Assembly: GCA_019925795.1 (NCBI GenBank)
Contig: CM034305.1
Coordinates: 59,074,573-59,138,572, forward strand
From: Dendrobium chrysotoxum
Taxonomy: Eukaryota; Streptophyta; Magnoliopsida; Asparagales; Orchidaceae
Direction of reading: 5' to 3'
Length of the DNA: 64,000 bases
Of this stretch, positions 61,412-64,000 are shown one piece after another. How positions within the stretch are numbered: the stretch's first letter is position 1; each line of letters opens with the position of its first letter. Both the position numbers and the translations under genes were made by a program. The notes beneath the pieces were generated by a model. That model ran no database searches and was not told where the DNA came from. It was given only the letters and a program-made list of their open reading frames with translations.

Positions 61412-62247
61412 ATGGCTGGCGGGAAGCATTCTAGGCAAAAGGGTGTGATTTCCTCGCGGGGGATTGTTGATCCCCGCTTTCCCAATGCAGCCGATCAGGC
61501 TGCCTTCGAGCGCTATCTTGAGGTGGGGATCACACAGTCAAAAATAGTAAACCCCTGCACCCTTACCTATCCTATTCTTAATCTTTTTGTGCACACCTCC
61601 CTCACTTTCATCCTTACCCTCGCTTTCCATTTAGCCTTGAACTTCTTCAAGCCTTCTTCACCAATCTACGCATTTCTGCTAACTATTCCACCCTCTGCTC
61701 CTATGTGAATCAATGCCCTGTAGAAGTCACTACTCAGGACTTTTATAACATCCTTCAACTCTCTGTGACTGGCGAAAAAATCCACACTCTTATTATTGAC
61801 CCTGACTATGATTGGAGTGTCACCAATCACTTTCTTTGAAATATGAATGCACTCTACCACGATAATGCCTGCACTTCCCTCCTTAAGGATGCATGGATCA
61901 TTCAGCATGTCCATCGTTTCTCCGTCATCCCAAAGGCTGGGGATTGAATTCACATCACCCCATTACTGTCTCTGACCACCTATTACATCTTGGCCCACCG
62001 GGAATTTAATGTCACTGACCTTCCTATCAGAGACATCGAGCACCTCACTACTATTAGGGATCTGTGTCATAGACGTCATCCCAATCTAGCTTTAGGACAT
62101 ATCATTGCATATACCTTGGAAACCAAATATGACCTGTAGTATCCAGTTCCTCCCAATATCCCTCCTTCCTTCTTCACCAATAATTCATTCCATGTACTCC
62201 ACAGCACCCGACTACATCTGGAGCCCGCCTATTTGGTTATTCAATGA
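61412..62247 (+). pseudogene. Extra 3' ORF (env-position ORF) of the copia element
   Basis: ATG at 61412 (MAGGKHSRQKGVISSRG), then DPRFPNAADQAAFERYL. After a frameshift near 61560 the reading continues as LELLQAFFTNLRIS, VNQCPVEVTTQDFYNILQL, DYDWSVTNHF, then TPLLSLTTYYILAHREFNV, TIRDLCHRRHPNLALGHII and LEPAYLVIQ to about 62247. This resembles the 'putative plant transposon protein' domain often annotated near plant retroelements (the F....A...F..L... and (V).G..(I)..(T)...(I)..L.L patterns). It sits where Sireviruses carry an env-like gene, but I see no signal peptide or clear membrane span, so envelope function is not supported. At least one frameshift and four stops. Confidence 0.55.
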
Positions 62248-62321
62248 AATTTGAAGAAATTTGGTTTTCAATCTCCTAGTTCTTTTATTTTTTAAAATAC
62301 TGCACATATGTTTGCCATCAT

Positions 62322-62335
62322 CAAAAAGCGGGAGA
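62322..62335 (+). promoter_or_regulatory. Polypurine tract
   Basis: CAAAAAGCGGGAGA immediately before the 3' LTR (one T then TGTTGC). It serves as plus-strand primer site in copia elements; one pyrimidine interrupts the run. Confidence 0.85.
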
Positions 62336-62336
62336 T

Positions 62337-64000
62337 TGTTGCAAATCTAGTTTTGATGATGATAAATATGTTTCTATTGTGTTTTGCTTGGCTAACCCAT
62401 TTCAGGTACAAAAGATCAAGAGCAACTCAAGCCAACTCAAGATCGGGTCCCAGTGTGTCCAAATGTACTGTTTTCCTTTTCTTGAGTCAATTGTAATGTA
62501 ACTGATCCCCTAGCTAAGTAACCTTGCACACACATACTCAGGGGGAGAGCTTGAGTGAATTAGAGTTTCTGTTCAATTTTTGTTCAGATCATCCTGGATG
62601 ATATTCACATCGTCCTGATGATATTCACATCATCCTAGACGATCAAGTAAAAATAGAAACCCTAATTAGGGAGACCAAATTAAGACTGTCTGATTAAGTC
62701 GATCATCCCGAATGATCCATACATCATACAGGACGATATGCTCAAATTAGAAATTCTCAACTACCAGATCAAGTTAGGAAAGTTTTATTTTTAGAGATTT
62801 GATCTATTCATCCCGGATGATACGTGTATCATCCTGGATGATCCAATACAATCATGCCTAAATTAGTTTGGTAATTAAGGAAATTAATTAATATTTAATT
62901 GATATGATCATATCATCCGGGACGATCAAGATCATCTAGTGTGTTTCAGCTGTACATCTAAAGCGATCATCAGGATGATTTTGGCCCTTTTTGAACTAAT
63001 CGTCCCGGACGATATCCGTATTGTCCTCGACGATCAAGTCATTTTTGGATCGTCCAACACAAGTTCCTCTTGATGACCAGAGCGATCTTCTGGACAAAAT
63101 TCCTGGATTTACACTAATCGTCCCGGATGATCGCATAATCGTACGGGATGATATGAACAATTTTTTTTATTGATCGTCCAGAAGAGCCAGATCATCCAAG
63201 CTGAAACAGCTTATTTTGAACTAATCGTACAGGATGATATTCAGATTGTCCTGGACTATTCTTACTAACTAGTTGAGATTTAGGGCAATTTTAGAGCCCT
63301 CATTTAAAAGATACTTTTCTTCGAACAAGAAAAATCTTTTGCCACTTTCCTTTCCAGAGAAACCCTAAAGGGAGAGAGAGAGTTTGGGAGAGAGAGAGAG
63401 AGGATCTTATGTGGGGGAGTTCGTGAGGGGTTCACGAAGGTTGCTCCAAGCAAGGATCAGAGTCATCTTCTCCGCTCGTCATCTTTCGTCGTGTTGGTGT
63501 TCTTTGTGACAGGATCGTTCACAAGAAGATCTGGGGTTCTCTACCCACTTCAGGAGGAAGCGAAAGGAGTCCGAGGTTCTCTACCTACTTCAGGAGGAAG
63601 TAAAAGGAGGTTAGGTTCTCTACCTCACCGTATCGGTGGAAAGGAGGTTTTTGTACAGGCTTCTCGGCCTTGCTGTGGGAGCAAAAGGAGAGACACTTTG
63701 AGTTTGTGTAATACCCGGAGGGGATGCTCCGGGGAGTGGACGTAGGTCAAGTTGACCGAACCACTATAAAAATCTAGTGTGTTCTTTCTAATTACTTTTT
63801 GCACTTTAGTTTTCTGTGATTATCTGCTTGGGTGAAATTTGTGTTTAATCTTTTCGTTTGAGTATTTACTTGTTTCCGCTGCATATCATAGAAAAGTTTT
63901 TTACTGTTGCTCTCGAATTTTTAAATAACCATTTAACCCCCCCCCCCCCCCCTCTTAGTTAACCTCGGGACTAGTTCGTCACGGCTTAATATCACTATCG
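62337..64000 (+). repeat. 3' LTR of the copia element (incomplete at window end)
   Basis: The direct repeat of 52950-54590. It has an extra partial palindrome unit (CATCGTCCTGATGATATTCA near 62609), a longer C run (63937-63950, about 15 C against 8 on the left), and more TCATCC where the left LTR has TCGTCC. The last bases match left-LTR position 54582, so about 8 bp are missing beyond 64000. Confidence 0.92.

Larger units (their letters stand above)
52950..64000 (+). mobile_element. Ty1/copia retrotransposon, Sirevirus-like (cut by window end)
   Basis: Two direct LTRs (52950-54590 and 62337-64000), a primer-binding site, gag-PR-IN-RT-RNase H in copia order, a 2.8-kb 3' region with an extra ORF, and a polypurine tract. 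Long LTRs (about 1.65 kb), a large gag with coiled coil and two CCHC knuckles, an extra 3' ORF, and palindromic repeats in LTR and 3' spacer together match the Sirevirus genus. Left LTR begins TGTTGC; the LTR should end TTTCA, of which the right copy lacks the last roughly 8 bases because the window ends. Flank at the left is ATGGT (52945-52949), the expected 5-bp target duplication. All coding parts are interrupted. Confidence 0.92.

Overview
The window looks like a stretch of flowering-plant nuclear genome made almost entirely of decayed transposable elements. It is AT-rich and holds no intact host gene that I can recognise. The plant assignment rests on the element families: L1-type LINEs whose ORF1 has a DUF4283-like domain plus a zinc knuckle and whose ORF2 ends in zf-RVT and RNase H domains, RTE-clade LINE tails ending in (TTG)n, a Ty1/copia Sirevirus-like element, Tourist-like MITEs, CACTA-type pieces, and a split CCT-motif gene fragment. 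I cannot name the species.

Layout. 1-6.8 kb: AT-rich DNA with a worn Ty3/gypsy gag on the minus strand and one Tourist-like MITE. About 7.3-27.7 kb and 27.7-42 kb: two diverged copies of one tandem segmental duplication. The shared order is repeat X, RTE LINE tail, a GC-rich patch, an L1 3' fragment (called L1-a), a CACTA-type transposase exon (minus strand), a roughly 28-bp minisatellite, an ORF1-only LINE, repeat X with a MITE, and an L1 ORF2. The right-hand duplication breakpoint of copy 1 lies inside that last LINE, which continues intact to its 3' end (about 44.57 kb) only in copy 2. Copy 2 has lost about 3.3 kb that in copy 1 carries the CCT-motif gene remnant (about 22 kb). 44.57-50.96 kb: a nearly full-length but dead L1 on the minus strand, tail to tail with the preceding one. 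51.1-52.95 kb: a third ORF1-only LINE on the minus strand. 52.95-64.0 kb: a copia/Sirevirus-like element with about 1.65-kb LTRs, inserted into that LINE's ORF1; its last roughly 8 bp lie beyond the window.

How the parts relate. The autonomous L1s and the ORF1-only copies share the same ORF1 type and the same 3'-terminal motif (AGGAC..TGTA, then GGCCCCTTCGAGGG before an A-rich tail). The simplest reading is that ORF1-only elements were mobilised in trans by L1 ORF2, as HAL1 elements are in mammals. At least two independent insertions have this structure. The copia element carries more than 40 copies of a palindrome around TCGTCCNGGACGA in its LTRs and 3' spacer, the kind of non-coding signature described for Sireviruses. 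All coding regions are interrupted by stops and frameshifts, many of them C-to-T, so the locus looks silenced, methylated and old.
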